Shown: positions 25,657 to 36,094, counted from the stretch's first letter. The stretch is 64,000 nucleotides of DNA from Streptomyces sp. NBC_01276 (GCF_041435355.1 NZ_CP108442.1:5020501-5084500); one strand, 5' to 3'. Translations and numbers: made by a program. The notes: generated by a model not told the origin, from the letters alone.

Positions 25657-26550
25657 GTGATCGAGTGGGACATCAAGAAGCTGCGGATCCTGCGGACCCT
25701 GGCCCACCGGGGGACCGTCACCGCGACGGCCGAGGCGCTGCACATGACGCCCTCGGCCGTTTCGCAGCAGCTGACCAACCTCGCCCGGCAGCTGGGGGTC
25801 CCGCTGCTGGAGGCCCAGGGGCGCCGGGTCCGGCTCACCGATGCCGCCCACCTGGTGCTGCGTCACACCGAGGACGTCTTCGCCCAGCTGGAGCGGGCCG
25901 ACGCCGAACTCACCGGGTACCTCGCCGGGGAGGCCGGGGAGGTACGGATCGGCGCCTTCTCGACCGCCGTTCCGGTGCTCGTCGTCCCCGCCGTCGCGGC
26001 CCTGCGGCGCAGCCACCCCGGGATCGAGGTCCGGATCCGGGAGACCGAGGCCGCCGAGTCCTACGAACTCCTCTCCGCCGGGGTCGTCGACCTGGCGCTG
26101 TCCCTCGCGGCCCACGCCCCGGGCGCCGGCGACCCCCGCTTCACCCGGGTCACCCTGCTGGAGGACCCCCTGGACGTCGCGCTGCCGCCCGGCCATCCGC
26201 TGGCCTCGGCGCGGGGCCTGCGGCTGGCCGACCTGGCCGGGGAGCGGTGGATCTACGGGGGCAGCGGACCCTGGTCGGAGATCACCCGCAGCGCGTGCGA
26301 GGCGGCGGGGTTCGTACCGGAGCAGGCGCACTCGGCGTCCGGGTGGACGGCGATCCTGTCGATGGTGGAGGCGGGGATGGGGGTCGCGCTCGTACCGCGG
26401 ATGGTGTCGGGGCGGGCGGAGGGGGTCGCGGTGCGGATCCTGTACCAGGACCGGCCCACGCGGCACGTGATCGCCGCCCTGCGGCGGGGCTCGGAATCGG
26501 CCCCCGCCCTGGCCCGCGTCCTGACGGCCCTCCAGACCACGGCCGCCTGA
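25657..26550 (+). CDS. LysR-family transcriptional regulator
   Basis: A 297-residue protein from GTG 25657 behind CGGAGG. The helix-turn-helix is at residues 4-62 (TLAHRGTVTATAEALHMTPSAVSQQLTNLARQLG), followed by a two-lobe substrate-binding domain (VRIGAFSTAVPVLVVPAVAALR and the MVEAGMGVALVPRMV effector-side loop). LysR regulators normally control neighbours in response to a small metabolite. It is encoded in the same direction as its likely target exporter, not divergently. Confidence 0.92.
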   Translation: MIEWDIKKLRILRTLAHRGTVTATAEALHMTPSAVSQQLTNLARQLGVPLLEAQGRRVRLTDAAHLVLRHTEDVFAQLERADAELTGYLAGEAGEVRIGAFSTAVPVLVVPAVAALRRSHPGIEVRIRETEAAESYELLSAGVVDLALSLAAHAPGAGDPRFTRVTLLEDPLDVALPPGHPLASARGLRLADLAGERWIYGGSGPWSEITRSACEAAGFVPEQAHSASGWTAILSMVEAGMGVALVPRMVSGRAEGVAVRILYQDRPTRHVIAALRRGSESAPALARVLTALQTTAA

Positions 26551-26561
26551 CCGCGGGCGTC

Positions 26562-26806
26562 GCCGCTGCGCGGGGCCCGTCCCCTACCCGCCCTTCCACC
26601 GTTCCCGCCTCAGGCGCCGACGCGGCTGAAGGACCCGGGCGCGGCCCGTACCCGGGCCGGGCACCCACCGGGCGGGCAATCCCGGCGGGGCGGAAATCCA
26701 GCCCCGGCGTTTGAGGCGCGGGGTCCGGGGGCGGAGCCCCCGAAGGGTCCGGGCGGAGCCCGGGGAACGGTGGAAGGGCGGGTAGGGGACAGCCCCGCGC
26801 AGCGGC
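26562..26806. repeat. Large inverted repeat enclosing GC hairpins, apparent dispersed intergenic element
   Basis: The 28-base block at 26579-26606 is exactly complementary to 26763-26790, and the flanking 15-base block 26562-26576 is exactly complementary to 26792-26806. The 156 bases between hold smaller hairpins such as GGGGGCGGAGCCCCC near 26726-26742. No gene fits here. From memory, cassettes with the core GGGGCGGAGCCCC recur between genes across Streptomyces genomes, so this is likely a dispersed palindromic element rather than a local control site. Confidence 0.8.
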
Positions 26807-26812
26807 CACCCA

Positions 26813-26874
26813 CCCGCACCCGGCCCGGGACCCGCACCCGGCCCGGGACCCGCACCCGGCCCGGGACCCGCACC
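26813..26874. repeat. 18-bp tandem repeat array
   Basis: Three perfect copies of CCCGCACCCGGCCCGGGA (26813-26830, 26831-26848, 26849-26866) are followed by an eight-base partial copy. It lies between the dispersed inverted repeat and the pepN terminator hairpin in a gene-free stretch. Confidence 0.9.
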
Positions 26875-26897
26875 GCGGCGCAGCTCCGGACGCGGAA

Positions 26898-26934
26898 CGG
26901 CCCCGCCCGGCCCCCGGAGGGGCGGGCGGGGCCG
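26898..26934. terminator. Hairpin downstream of pepN
   Basis: CGGCCCCGCCCG (26898-26909) pairs exactly with CGGGCGGGGCCG (26923-26934) across a 13-base loop. It lies 20 bases after the minus-strand pepN stop. Confidence 0.75.
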
Positions 26935-26954
26935 GGGGCGTCAGCCCGGGGGTG

Positions 26955-29534
26955 TCAGCCCTGGGTGGCGGCGGCCGCGTCGGCGGCCTGGGCCTTCAGG
27001 GCGCGCTCGACCCCCGCCCGGGACTCCGACACCAGCCGCCGCAGCCCCGCGTTCGGCTCGGCCGAGGCCAGCCACGCGTCGGTCGCGTCGAGCGTCTCCC
27101 GCGAGACCTGCAGCGACGGGTACAGACCCACCGCGATCTGCTGCGCGATCTCGTGGCTCCGGGTGTCCCAGATCTCCTTGACCACGGCGAAGTACTTCGC
27201 CGCGTACGGCGCGAGCAGCTCCCGCTGGTCGGTCTGGACGAAGCCGCCGATCACGGCCTCCTGCACCGCGTTCGGCAGGTCCGCGGAGTCGATGACCGAC
27301 GCCCACGTCTCCGCCTTGGCGGCCGCCGTCGGCCGCGCCGCACGGGCCGTCGCCGCGTGGCGCTCGCCCGCCGCCGTCGCGTCCCGCTCCAGCTCGGCCG
27401 CGATGGCCGGCTCGTCCGCGACACCGGTGGCGACCAGGCGCTCCAGGAACGCCCACCGCAGCTCGGTGTCCACGACCAGGCCCTCGACGGTCTCGGAGCC
27501 GTCCAGCAGCGCCGCCAGGTACGCGAGCTGCTCTTCGGTGCGGGCCGTCGCCGCGAAGGCCCGCGCCCACGCCAGCTGGTGGTCGCTGCCCGCCTCGGCC
27601 GTCCGCAGGTGGTCCCGCGTGGCCTCGGTCCAGGCGGCCAGGCCCCGCTCCCGCCACGCCGGGTCGGCGTACAGGTCCACGGCCAGCTTCACCTGGCGGT
27701 GCAGGGACTGCACGACGCCGATGTCGGACTCCTTGCCGATGCCCGACAGGACCAGCGCCAGGTAGTCGCGGGCGGCGAGCTCGCCGTCGCGGGTCATGTC
27801 CCAGGCGGAGGCCCAGCACAGGGCGCGCGGCAGCGACTCGGTGAAGTCGCCCAGGTGCGCGGTGACGTTGGCCAGCGAGACCTCGTCCAGGCGGACCTTG
27901 GCGTAGGACAGGTCGTCGTCGTTGAGCAGCACCACGGCCGGACGGGCGCGGCCCACCAGCTCCGGCACCGCCGTCCGCTCGCCGTCGATGTCCAGCTCGA
28001 CGCGGTCCGTGCGGACCAGCTTGCCGTCCTGGAGCTCGTACAGGCCGACCGCGATGCGGTGCGGGCGCAGCACCGGCTCGCCCTTGGCGCCCGCGGGCAG
28101 GGCCGGGGCCTCCTGGCGGACGGCGAAGGCGGTGATCACGCCGTTCTCGTCCGTCTCGACCTCCGGGCGCAGGATGTTGATGCCCGCCGTCTCCAGCCAC
28201 GCCTTCGACCAGGCGGTCAGGTCGCGGCCGGAGGTCTCCTCCAGCGCGCCCAGCAGGTCGGACAGCCGGGTGTTGCCGAACGCGTGCGCCTTGAAGTAGG
28301 CCTGCACGCCCTTGAAGAAGGCGTCCATGCCGACGTAGGCGACGAGCTGCTTGAGGACCGAGGCGCCCTTGGCGTACGTGATCCCGTCGAAGTTGACCAG
28401 GACGTCGTCCAGGTCACGGATGTCCGCCATGATCGGGTGCGTCGACGGCAGCTGGTCCTGGCGGTACGCCCAGGTCTTCATGGAGTTGGCGAAGGTGGTC
28501 CAGGCGTGCGGCCACTTCGAGCCCTCCGCGTACGCCTGGCAGGCGATGGAGGTGTACGTCGCGAACGACTCGTTCAGCCACAGGTCGTTCCACCACTCCA
28601 TGGTGACCAGGTCGCCGAACCACATGTGCGCGAGCTCGTGGAGGATCGTCTCCGCGCGGACCTCGTACGCCGCGTCCGTCACCTTGGAGCGGAAGACGTA
28701 CTGGTCGCGGATGGTGACCGCGCCGGCGTTCTCCATCGCGCCCGCGTTGAACTCCGGTACGAAGAGCTGGTCGTACTTGGCGAAGGGGTAGTCGTAGGCG
28801 AACTTCTCCTGGAACCAGTCGAAGCCCTGCCGGGTCACGTCGAAGATCGCGTCCGCGTCGAGGAACTCGGCGAGCGAGGGGCGGCAGTAGATGCCGAGCG
28901 GGACGGACTGGCCGTCCTTGCCCTCGTACGAGCTGTGGACGGCGTGGTACGGGCCGACGATCAGCGCGGTGATGTACGAGGAGATCCGCGGGGTCGGCTC
29001 GAAGGCCCACACCCGGTCCTTCGGCTCCGGCGTCGGGGAGTTCGAGATGACCGTCCAGCCCTCCGGGGCCGTCACGGTGAAACGGAACGTCGCCTTCAGG
29101 TCGGGCTGCTCGAAGCTGGCGAAGACCCGCCGCGCGTCCGGCACCTCGAACTGGGTGTACAGGTAGGCCTGCTGGTCGACCGGGTCGACGAAGCGGTGCA
29201 GGCCCTCGCCGGTGTTGGTGTAGGCGCAGTCGGCGACCACGCGGAGCTCGTTGGCCCCGGCGGCGAGCCCGGACAGGGCGATCCGCGAGTCGTGGAAGAC
29301 GGCGGCGGCGTCCAGCGCCACGCCGTTCAGGACGACCTCGTGCACGGCCGGGGCGACCAGGTCGATGAAGGTCTCGGCGCCGGCCTCGGCCGACTCGAAG
29401 CGCACGGTGGTCACGGACGGGAAGGTGCCGCCCTCCTGCGCACCGCTGAGATCCAGTTCGACCTCGTACGAGTCGACGGTGAGCAGCTTCGCCCGCTGCT
29501 GAGCCTCTTCACGGGTGAGATTCGTGCCAGGCAC
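26955..29534 (-). CDS. pepN: Aminopeptidase N (M1 family), first copy
   Basis: An 859-residue zinc metallopeptidase. GTG 29534 follows AAAGGAG at ideal spacing. The exopeptidase motif is GAMEN and the zinc site HELAHMWFGDLVTM plus the downstream Glu in NESFATY. Length and the ERAP1-like C-terminal helical domain fit the M1 family. It removes N-terminal residues from peptides in the cytoplasm; no signal peptide is present. A second M1 gene lies 9 kb to the right with the same domain plan, so the two are paralogues. Divergent from the DUF1203 gene with a 139-base gap. Confidence 0.95.
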   Translation of the reverse strand: MPGTNLTREEAQQRAKLLTVDSYEVELDLSGAQEGGTFPSVTTVRFESAEAGAETFIDLVAPAVHEVVLNGVALDAAAVFHDSRIALSGLAAGANELRVVADCAYTNTGEGLHRFVDPVDQQAYLYTQFEVPDARRVFASFEQPDLKATFRFTVTAPEGWTVISNSPTPEPKDRVWAFEPTPRISSYITALIVGPYHAVHSSYEGKDGQSVPLGIYCRPSLAEFLDADAIFDVTRQGFDWFQEKFAYDYPFAKYDQLFVPEFNAGAMENAGAVTIRDQYVFRSKVTDAAYEVRAETILHELAHMWFGDLVTMEWWNDLWLNESFATYTSIACQAYAEGSKWPHAWTTFANSMKTWAYRQDQLPSTHPIMADIRDLDDVLVNFDGITYAKGASVLKQLVAYVGMDAFFKGVQAYFKAHAFGNTRLSDLLGALEETSGRDLTAWSKAWLETAGINILRPEVETDENGVITAFAVRQEAPALPAGAKGEPVLRPHRIAVGLYELQDGKLVRTDRVELDIDGERTAVPELVGRARPAVVLLNDDDLSYAKVRLDEVSLANVTAHLGDFTESLPRALCWASAWDMTRDGELAARDYLALVLSGIGKESDIGVVQSLHRQVKLAVDLYADPAWRERGLAAWTEATRDHLRTAEAGSDHQLAWARAFAATARTEEQLAYLAALLDGSETVEGLVVDTELRWAFLERLVATGVADEPAIAAELERDATAAGERHAATARAARPTAAAKAETWASVIDSADLPNAVQEAVIGGFVQTDQRELLAPYAAKYFAVVKEIWDTRSHEIAQQIAVGLYPSLQVSRETLDATDAWLASAEPNAGLRRLVSESRAGVERALKAQAADAAAATQG

Positions 29535-29673
29535 GCGGTCATCTCCTTTGATGGTGACGTTGCCCCGCCATCCTTCCACGCGCTCCGCGTCGCCGCGCCG
29601 GACTAATCCACGGGCGAACGCGAGGTCCGATTCCCGCCAGCCCCGTCGGACCGGACGGGGCACGATCGCAGCC

Positions 29674-30204
29674 ATGACCTCCTCCACGGTCCGCGCCGCC
29701 GGACCCCCTCCCGCCGTCCTGCCCCGCCCCCTCACCCCCGACGTCCTCGCCGAGCTGCGCCGGCGCGACGACGCGGGCCGGCCCTGCCTGCCGTACGAGG
29801 ACCCGGAGGGCGGGGCCCCGCTGCGCTGCTGCCTGCGCCGCAGCCGGGCGGGCGAGCGCATCGCCCTGGTCTCCTACGCGCCGCTGCGCCGCTGGGCGGC
29901 CGGGGCCGGCGTGGATCCGGGGGCGTACGACGAGCAGGGGCCGGTGTTCGTGCACGCCGCCCCCTGCGCGGGTCCGCCGCGAGAAGGCGGCCTGCCGTTC
30001 GGGACGCCGGGGGCACTGCGCGTCGCCCGGCGCTACGACGCTGGCGGCCGGATCCTCGGCGGCCGCGTACTGGACCTCGGCGAGGAACCCGACGCGGTCG
30101 TCCGGCAGGCGCTGGCCGAGGCCTTCGACGACCCGGAGGTCGCCCTCGTGCACGTCCGCGCGGTGGAGTACGGCTGCTTCCTCTACGAGGTGCGGCGGCC
30201 GTGA
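29674..30204 (+). CDS. DUF1203 domain protein
   Basis: A 176-residue soluble protein from ATG 29674. The domain core is seen in PLRCCLRRSRAGERIALVSYAP, GPVFVHAAPC and ALVHVRAVEYGCFLYEVRRP, which match DUF1203. Two adjacent Cys and a conserved GPVFVH stretch could form a ligand site, but no biochemical role is known to me. It is convergent with asd and shares a terminator hairpin. Confidence 0.85.
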   Translation: MTSSTVRAAGPPPAVLPRPLTPDVLAELRRRDDAGRPCLPYEDPEGGAPLRCCLRRSRAGERIALVSYAPLRRWAAGAGVDPGAYDEQGPVFVHAAPCAGPPREGGLPFGTPGALRVARRYDAGGRILGGRVLDLGEEPDAVVRQALAEAFDDPEVALVHVRAVEYGCFLYEVRRP

Positions 30205-30209
30205 AACGG

Positions 30210-30245
30210 GGGAGGGGCGGGCGCCGTACGGCACCCGCCCCTCCC
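30210..30245. terminator. Bidirectional terminator hairpin
   Basis: GGAGGGGCGGG (from 30211) pairs with CCCGCCCCTCC (to 30244), and the inner GCCG/CGGC bases extend the stem. It lies between the convergent DUF1203 and asd genes and can serve both. Confidence 0.8.
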
Positions 30246-30261
30246 GCGCCCGGGGCCCGGA

Positions 30262-31566
<1,305 letters not shown>

Positions 31567-31626
31567 TCACCGCCGCCGGTCCGGCGTCGGCCGACGGCCC
31601 ACGACCACCGCGACCGGCACGGGGCC

Positions 31627-31823
31627 GGGCTCGTCGAGGAGGTCACCGCCCGCGGGGCCTACCGCCACCCGGCGAGGTTCCAGCAGATCGCCGAAGCCAA
31701 CGGCGGCAACCGCGCCGCGGGCACCCCGGGGCGCGCGGCCTCCGCCGCCTTCGTGTACGACACCCCGTCATCGCCCACGCGGTGGGCACCTACGCGCAGG
31801 ATCTGAGCTCGATCGGCAGGTAG
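31627..31823 (+). pseudogene. Remnant of an M28 aminopeptidase with a large internal deletion
   Basis: In one frame (31627-31764) the DNA encodes an N-terminal M28 segment: EEVTARGAYRHPARFQQ then IAEANGGNRAAGTPG and AASAAFVYDT. This matches the start of secreted Streptomyces M28 aminopeptidases. At about 31764 it joins, one frame over, a sequence ending AHAVGTYAQDLSSIGR and stop 31823, matching the C-terminal helix of the same family. The whole catalytic core (about 200 residues with all zinc ligands) is missing. No start or signal peptide remains upstream. The 330 bases at 31294-31626 hold the asd promoter side and nothing else I can recognise. Confidence 0.65.
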
Positions 31824-31856
31824 CGCGGCCCCGGCCCGAGGGGGCGGGTACGGCGA

Positions 31857-31889
31857 AGGGGCGGGCGCCCGATGCGGGCGCCCGCCCCT
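31857..31889. terminator. Hairpin downstream of the S8 protease gene
   Basis: GGGGCGGGCGCCCG (31858-31871) pairs with CGGGCGCCCGCCCC (31875-31888) across a three-base loop. It lies 29 bases past the minus-strand stop at 31918. Confidence 0.8.
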
Positions 31890-31917
31890 CCGTCATGCCG
31901 TCACACCCCGGAGGGAG

Positions 31918-34900
31918 TTACGGGAGGACCTTCTCGATCTGCACGCTGCCGAGGCCGGCGGCGGTGCCGCGGGCGTTGAGCAGCTGGACCTGGCCGAAGA
32001 ACTGACGGCCCTCGGGGGCCGCGCTGCTGACCAGGACGTTCGCCGAGACGTTCGCCGAGGCGCCGGTGGCGAGGTTCACCTTGGCGGCCTCGTCGACCTG
32101 GACGGAGCCCAGGGCGGAGGAGAAGTACACGTCGCGGTAGTCGTACGTGGTGGAGCCGGACGGGACCGCGTAGCCGATCACCTTGATGGTGTACGTACCG
32201 GCGGCGGGCTTGGCCAGGCTCACGGCCTCCTCGGAGTCGCCGTCGGCGGAGGAAGCGACCTTGACGCCGTCCTTGTAGACCTCGAGGTCGAGGTCCGCGG
32301 CGGTGTCGGAGGTCTTGCCGATGGCGACGTCGAGGCGGGAGACGCCCTCGCCGACGGTGACCTCGGTGGTCTGCGTCTCACCGGCCGCGATGGTCGGCTT
32401 GGCGACCTTCGCGGAGCCGAGCGGGCCGCCCTGGAGCGTGCCGCCGGAGATGGCCGCGCCGTCGTTCTTCACGGTCCACTGGACCGGCGCCGGGGTGCCC
32501 TGCTTGACCTCGGGGAGGACCTTGACGGCCGGGTCGAAGCCCGCGCCGAGGACCGAGACGTCCAGCTTGAACGGGTTGTCGAGCAGCGGCGACGTGCGGC
32601 GCGACTCGACCTCGATCTCCCAGACGCCCGGCTGCGGGTCGGCGTACGAGCGCAGGTCGGGGCGGCAGGTGTTCGCCGGGTTGTCGTAGTTCGGGTAGCA
32701 CTGGGTGGTCGCGCTGTCCTCGACGCCCGTGCCGTACGGGTGGATCGAGATGAAGCGGGTCTGGCTGCCCGGCTTCAGACCGCCGAGGGCGACCTCAAGG
32801 GTCTTGGCGCCCTGCGGGACGGTCACGAAGTACGACTTGTGGCTGTTGCGCTGCACGGAGGAGGTGTCCGACAGCGTGAACGACGGCTTCGCCAGCGGGG
32901 TGGAGGCGACGACCGTGGCCAGGACCTGCTTGTCGATGCCCTCGGTGGTCGGGTCGTCGAGCTGCAGGATGCCGCTGTGCACGCCGGCCGACTTGACGTT
33001 GGCCTCGACCTTGATGGTGACGGGCTTGTTCAGCGGGAGCGTGACGTAGTCGTAGCCGCCGACGACCTTGAAGGTGCCGTCGTTGTTGCGCCAGCTCAGG
33101 TTGTGCCGGGTGCCGTACTTGACGCCCGTGGTGCGGGTGACGACGACGTCGTAGACCTTCTTCTGGCCGACCTTGAGGCCGCCCTCGCGGTCGTACAGGC
33201 CGGTGCCGAAGCCCGGGGTCTTCAGGAACTGGTCGAGCGCGGTGTCGACCGGGGCCTTGACGGTGAACTCTTCGGCCTTCGCGCCGCGCTGGATGGACTT
33301 CCAGGCGTCGACGATGTTGATGAGACCGGCACCCTGGGCGTGCGCCGGGACGTCGTCGATCTTCTTCGCGGTGCTGGTCAGCGCCACGCGCAGGTTCGCC
33401 GGGGTCAGCGCGATCTTCTGCTGCTTGGCGGCCGAGATCAGCAGGGCGCTGGCGCCCGTCGCCTGCGGCGAGGACATCGAGGTGCCCTGGAGCATCGAGT
33501 AACCGGCCGGCAGGTTGTAGCCGGCCTCCTTGACCGGGCTGCCGGGCAGCCAGGTCTGGGTGGTGTTGATCGCCGCGCCGGGGGCGGTGATGGTCGGCGT
33601 GAACCCGCCGTCCTCACGCGGACCGCGCGAGGAGAAGGGGAACATGTTGTACTTCTTCGACACGCCGGAGCCGTAGTTGGCCGCCCAGGTGTCCTTGGAG
33701 ACCGCCGCGCCCACGGAGATGACCTTGTCCGCGAGGCCGGGGTCGCCGATGGTGTTGACGCCGGGGCCCTCGTTGCCCGCCGAGATGACGAGCTGGACGC
33801 CGTAGGTGTCGATGAGGTTCTTGTACAGCTCCGAACGGGCGTTGTTGCCGTCGTTCAGCGCCGGGAGACCACCGATGGACATGTTGACGATGTCCACGCC
33901 GCGGTTGACGACGAGGTCGATCATGCCCTCGGTCAGCGCGATGTTGGTGCAGCCGCCGGACCAGGAGCAGGCGCGCGAGGAGACGAGCTTGGCGCCGGGC
34001 GCCTCACCGTTCATCTTGCCGCCGAAGAGGCTGTTGGCGGCCGTGATGCCGGCGACGTGCGTGCCGTGCTCCGACTCGATGATGCCGATGTTGACGAAGT
34101 CGGCCTTCTTGCCCACCCAGTCCCCGCCGAAGGGGTCCATCGGGACGTCCTTGCGGATCTGGATCACGAACGGGATGCGCTCGGCGACGTCGGTCGCCGG
34201 GTTGTCCGTGCCGAAGTAGCCGACCTGGTAGCCGTCCTTGTACGGCTTCATCGGCTCGTTGTTGGTGAAGTCGCCGTCCTGGTCGGTGTCGACGCGGACG
34301 GTGCCGGCCACCGGGTCGTACAGCATGCCGAACTTGTCGGTGGTGTCGCCGTCGCGGTTGACGTCGCCCTTCATGTCACCGGTGGCGGTGATCGACTCGC
34401 TGAAGCGGCTCCACTGGAAGTTGCCCTCGGGCGCCTTCCAGTTCTGGCCGCCCGCGGCGAAGGTGCCGCCGGCGGCGGTGACCGGGGTGACCTGGGGGCG
34501 CCAGGTGGCGTCGTTGTCCAGGATCGGGTCGGTCGCGGTGACCCAGTCGACGATCTTGCGCTCGCCGGTGGTGGTCTTCTGGAGGGCCGGGTGCGCGACG
34601 TCGACGCCCGAGTCCAGGATGCCGATGGTGACGCCGCGGCCGTCGGCCTGCGGGTTCTTCTGGACGAAGTCCACCGCGCCGGTCTCGAAGGACGGGTTGT
34701 ACGGGTTCTTCGCCGGGGTGTTCTTGTCCGGGCCCGGGAAGGAGCCGTCGGCGGTCTTCTTGACCGAGCCGGCGTCCTTGCCCGCGTCGGGGCGCGGGTC
34801 CGGCAGCTGGATCTCCTGCCGCAGGTCCATGCCGTGTACGGATTCGAGCTTGGCGGCGGCCTTGAGCGCGGCCTCGGCCTTGTCGGTCGGCAGGGTCGCG

Positions 34901-35250
34901 CGGACGTAGCCGAGCTTGTCGTACGTCTGGCCCACCGAGGCGCCGTGGACGGCGTCGAGCTGGTCGGCCACCTGCTTGGTCTGCCCGGGGGCGGTGGCGA
35001 CCATGACGGTGACGGTCGCGTCACCCTTGGCCTTGGCCTCCTGGAGCAGCTCGGCGTCGACCGAACCGAGCTTCTGGTCGGCGGACTTGACCGGCGGGGT
35101 GTTCCGCGGGTCATCGCCGGCCGCCGCGAAGGCGGGGACGGCGCCGGTGGCGCAGAGGGCGGCCACCAGGCCCGCGGCCGCCGCGACGCGGGCGGCACGC
35201 CGCGCGCCGGGTATGGCCCCGGTGGTGGAGCTGGGGGAGTCGAGGGTCAT
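31918..35250 (-). CDS. Large secreted subtilisin-family (S8) serine protease
   Basis: About 1110 residues. A signal peptide (AARVAAAAGLVAALCATGAVPAFA) leads into an inhibitor-like prodomain and the S8 domain: Asp in ILDSGVDVAHP, His in EHGTHVAG, oxyanion Asn in ISAGNEGPG and Ser in GTSMSSPQA. An insertion of about 170 residues between the Asp and His blocks is acidic and Asp-rich (VNRDGDTTDKFG, VDTDQDGDFTNNE), which may bind calcium. After the catalytic domain come about 450 residues of beta-sandwich domains, the plan of tripeptidyl-peptidase-II-like subtilases. ATG 35250 is preferred for its AGGG spacing; ATG 35256 is possible. Exported and probably released. Confidence 0.92.
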   Translation of the reverse strand: MTLDSPSSTTGAIPGARRAARVAAAAGLVAALCATGAVPAFAAAGDDPRNTPPVKSADQKLGSVDAELLQEAKAKGDATVTVMVATAPGQTKQVADQLDAVHGASVGQTYDKLGYVRATLPTDKAEAALKAAAKLESVHGMDLRQEIQLPDPRPDAGKDAGSVKKTADGSFPGPDKNTPAKNPYNPSFETGAVDFVQKNPQADGRGVTIGILDSGVDVAHPALQKTTTGERKIVDWVTATDPILDNDATWRPQVTPVTAAGGTFAAGGQNWKAPEGNFQWSRFSESITATGDMKGDVNRDGDTTDKFGMLYDPVAGTVRVDTDQDGDFTNNEPMKPYKDGYQVGYFGTDNPATDVAERIPFVIQIRKDVPMDPFGGDWVGKKADFVNIGIIESEHGTHVAGITAANSLFGGKMNGEAPGAKLVSSRACSWSGGCTNIALTEGMIDLVVNRGVDIVNMSIGGLPALNDGNNARSELYKNLIDTYGVQLVISAGNEGPGVNTIGDPGLADKVISVGAAVSKDTWAANYGSGVSKKYNMFPFSSRGPREDGGFTPTITAPGAAINTTQTWLPGSPVKEAGYNLPAGYSMLQGTSMSSPQATGASALLISAAKQQKIALTPANLRVALTSTAKKIDDVPAHAQGAGLINIVDAWKSIQRGAKAEEFTVKAPVDTALDQFLKTPGFGTGLYDREGGLKVGQKKVYDVVVTRTTGVKYGTRHNLSWRNNDGTFKVVGGYDYVTLPLNKPVTIKVEANVKSAGVHSGILQLDDPTTEGIDKQVLATVVASTPLAKPSFTLSDTSSVQRNSHKSYFVTVPQGAKTLEVALGGLKPGSQTRFISIHPYGTGVEDSATTQCYPNYDNPANTCRPDLRSYADPQPGVWEIEVESRRTSPLLDNPFKLDVSVLGAGFDPAVKVLPEVKQGTPAPVQWTVKNDGAAISGGTLQGGPLGSAKVAKPTIAAGETQTTEVTVGEGVSRLDVAIGKTSDTAADLDLEVYKDGVKVASSADGDSEEAVSLAKPAAGTYTIKVIGYAVPSGSTTYDYRDVYFSSALGSVQVDEAAKVNLATGASANVSANVLVSSAAPEGRQFFGQVQLLNARGTAAGLGSVQIEKVLP

Positions 35251-35423
35251 CAGCATCCCTGGCTAAGTGAAAGATACGGTCCGGAATTCGGTGCCGGATG
35301 ACCGGTCAGCTTTGCGCAAGTGACAGCTGTTTGGGGAGGGTTGTTATTGACCGAGACCTGACATGGCGGACTCTCGCCAGTGCGTACTACCCGCCAGTAG
35401 GGACATGCCGGGGCAAGGCGGGG

Positions 35424-35447
35424 CGACTCGCAGCGGTATACGAGTCG
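35424..35447. promoter_or_regulatory. Inverted repeat in the gap upstream of the S8 protease
   Basis: CGACTCG (35424-35430) and CGAGTCG (35441-35447) are exact complements with a ten-base spacer, next to a CGACTTGTCGAC near-palindrome. The 274-base gap 35251-35524 otherwise holds only the protease promoter region and the 3' flank of the CGNR gene. Possible operator or hairpin; no direct support. Confidence 0.35.
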
Positions 35448-35524
35448 ACTTGTCGACTTTCCAGCCTCGCGCGGAGTGGGGCGCGGGCCTCCGTCTCATG
35501 ACGGGTGTGACAGATTCCGACCGT

Positions 35525-36094
35525 TCAGCGCTCGCGCGTGCGCGCGTAGTGCCGCGAGGCCTTGGCGCGGTTGCCGCAGACGGCCATGGAGCACCAGCGC
35601 CGGGTGCCGTTGCGCGAGGTGTCGTGGAAGTGCAGGATGCACGTCTCCGAGGCGCACTTGCGGATCCGGTCGGGCGCCGACCGCAGCAGCTCCAGGTAGT
35701 CGCGGGCCGCGGTCCAGGCGGGCCCCCAGGAAGGGTCGTCGAACTCCGCCCGCTCGCCCGGACCTTCGGCCGTGAGGGTGGCCCGGATGCGGCCGTGCTC
35801 CAGTACGGCGTCGATCAGCTCGCGGGCGCCGGCGTCGGCCGGGTCCGTGACGGCGCGGGCGAGGGCCTCGCGCGCGGTCAGCAGGTGGACCAGGGTCGAC
35901 TTGTCGGCGCGGAAGCGGCCGTCCAGCCCCGTGCTCCGCAGCCACAGGGCCAGCCCCTCCAGCCGGCTCAGACCGAAGGCCCCGGCGAAGAGGTCGGTGG
36001 GCACGCCCTCCGGCATCCAGCGCGTGTTCACCAGGTCGAGGGCGAGCGGCTCCCCGGTGAGCGGACGGGGGTCCGTCGTCGGTACTGCCGTCAT
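35525..36094 (-). CDS. CGNR zinc-finger (ABATE-domain) putative regulator
   Basis: A 189-residue protein from ATG 36094. The N-terminal 130 residues form the ABATE domain (LALDLVNTRWMPEG and LLTAREALARAVTD). The C-terminal zinc finger reads CASETC then FHDTSRNGTRRWCSMAVCGNR, the CGNR signature. Such proteins are thought to bind DNA as regulators of stress or small-molecule responses. It is divergent from a VOC-family gene, with an inverted repeat between them, so it probably controls that gene. Confidence 0.92.
   Translation of the reverse strand: MTAVPTTDPRPLTGEPLALDLVNTRWMPEGVPTDLFAGAFGLSRLEGLALWLRSTGLDGRFRADKSTLVHLLTAREALARAVTDPADAGARELIDAVLEHGRIRATLTAEGPGERAEFDDPSWGPAWTAARDYLELLRSAPDRIRKCASETCILHFHDTSRNGTRRWCSMAVCGNRAKASRHYARTRER

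Noticed and set aside
26813..26874. CRISPR-like array
   Set aside because: The 18-bp units are head to tail without spacers, so this is a simple tandem repeat. No CRISPR array or cas gene is visible in the window.
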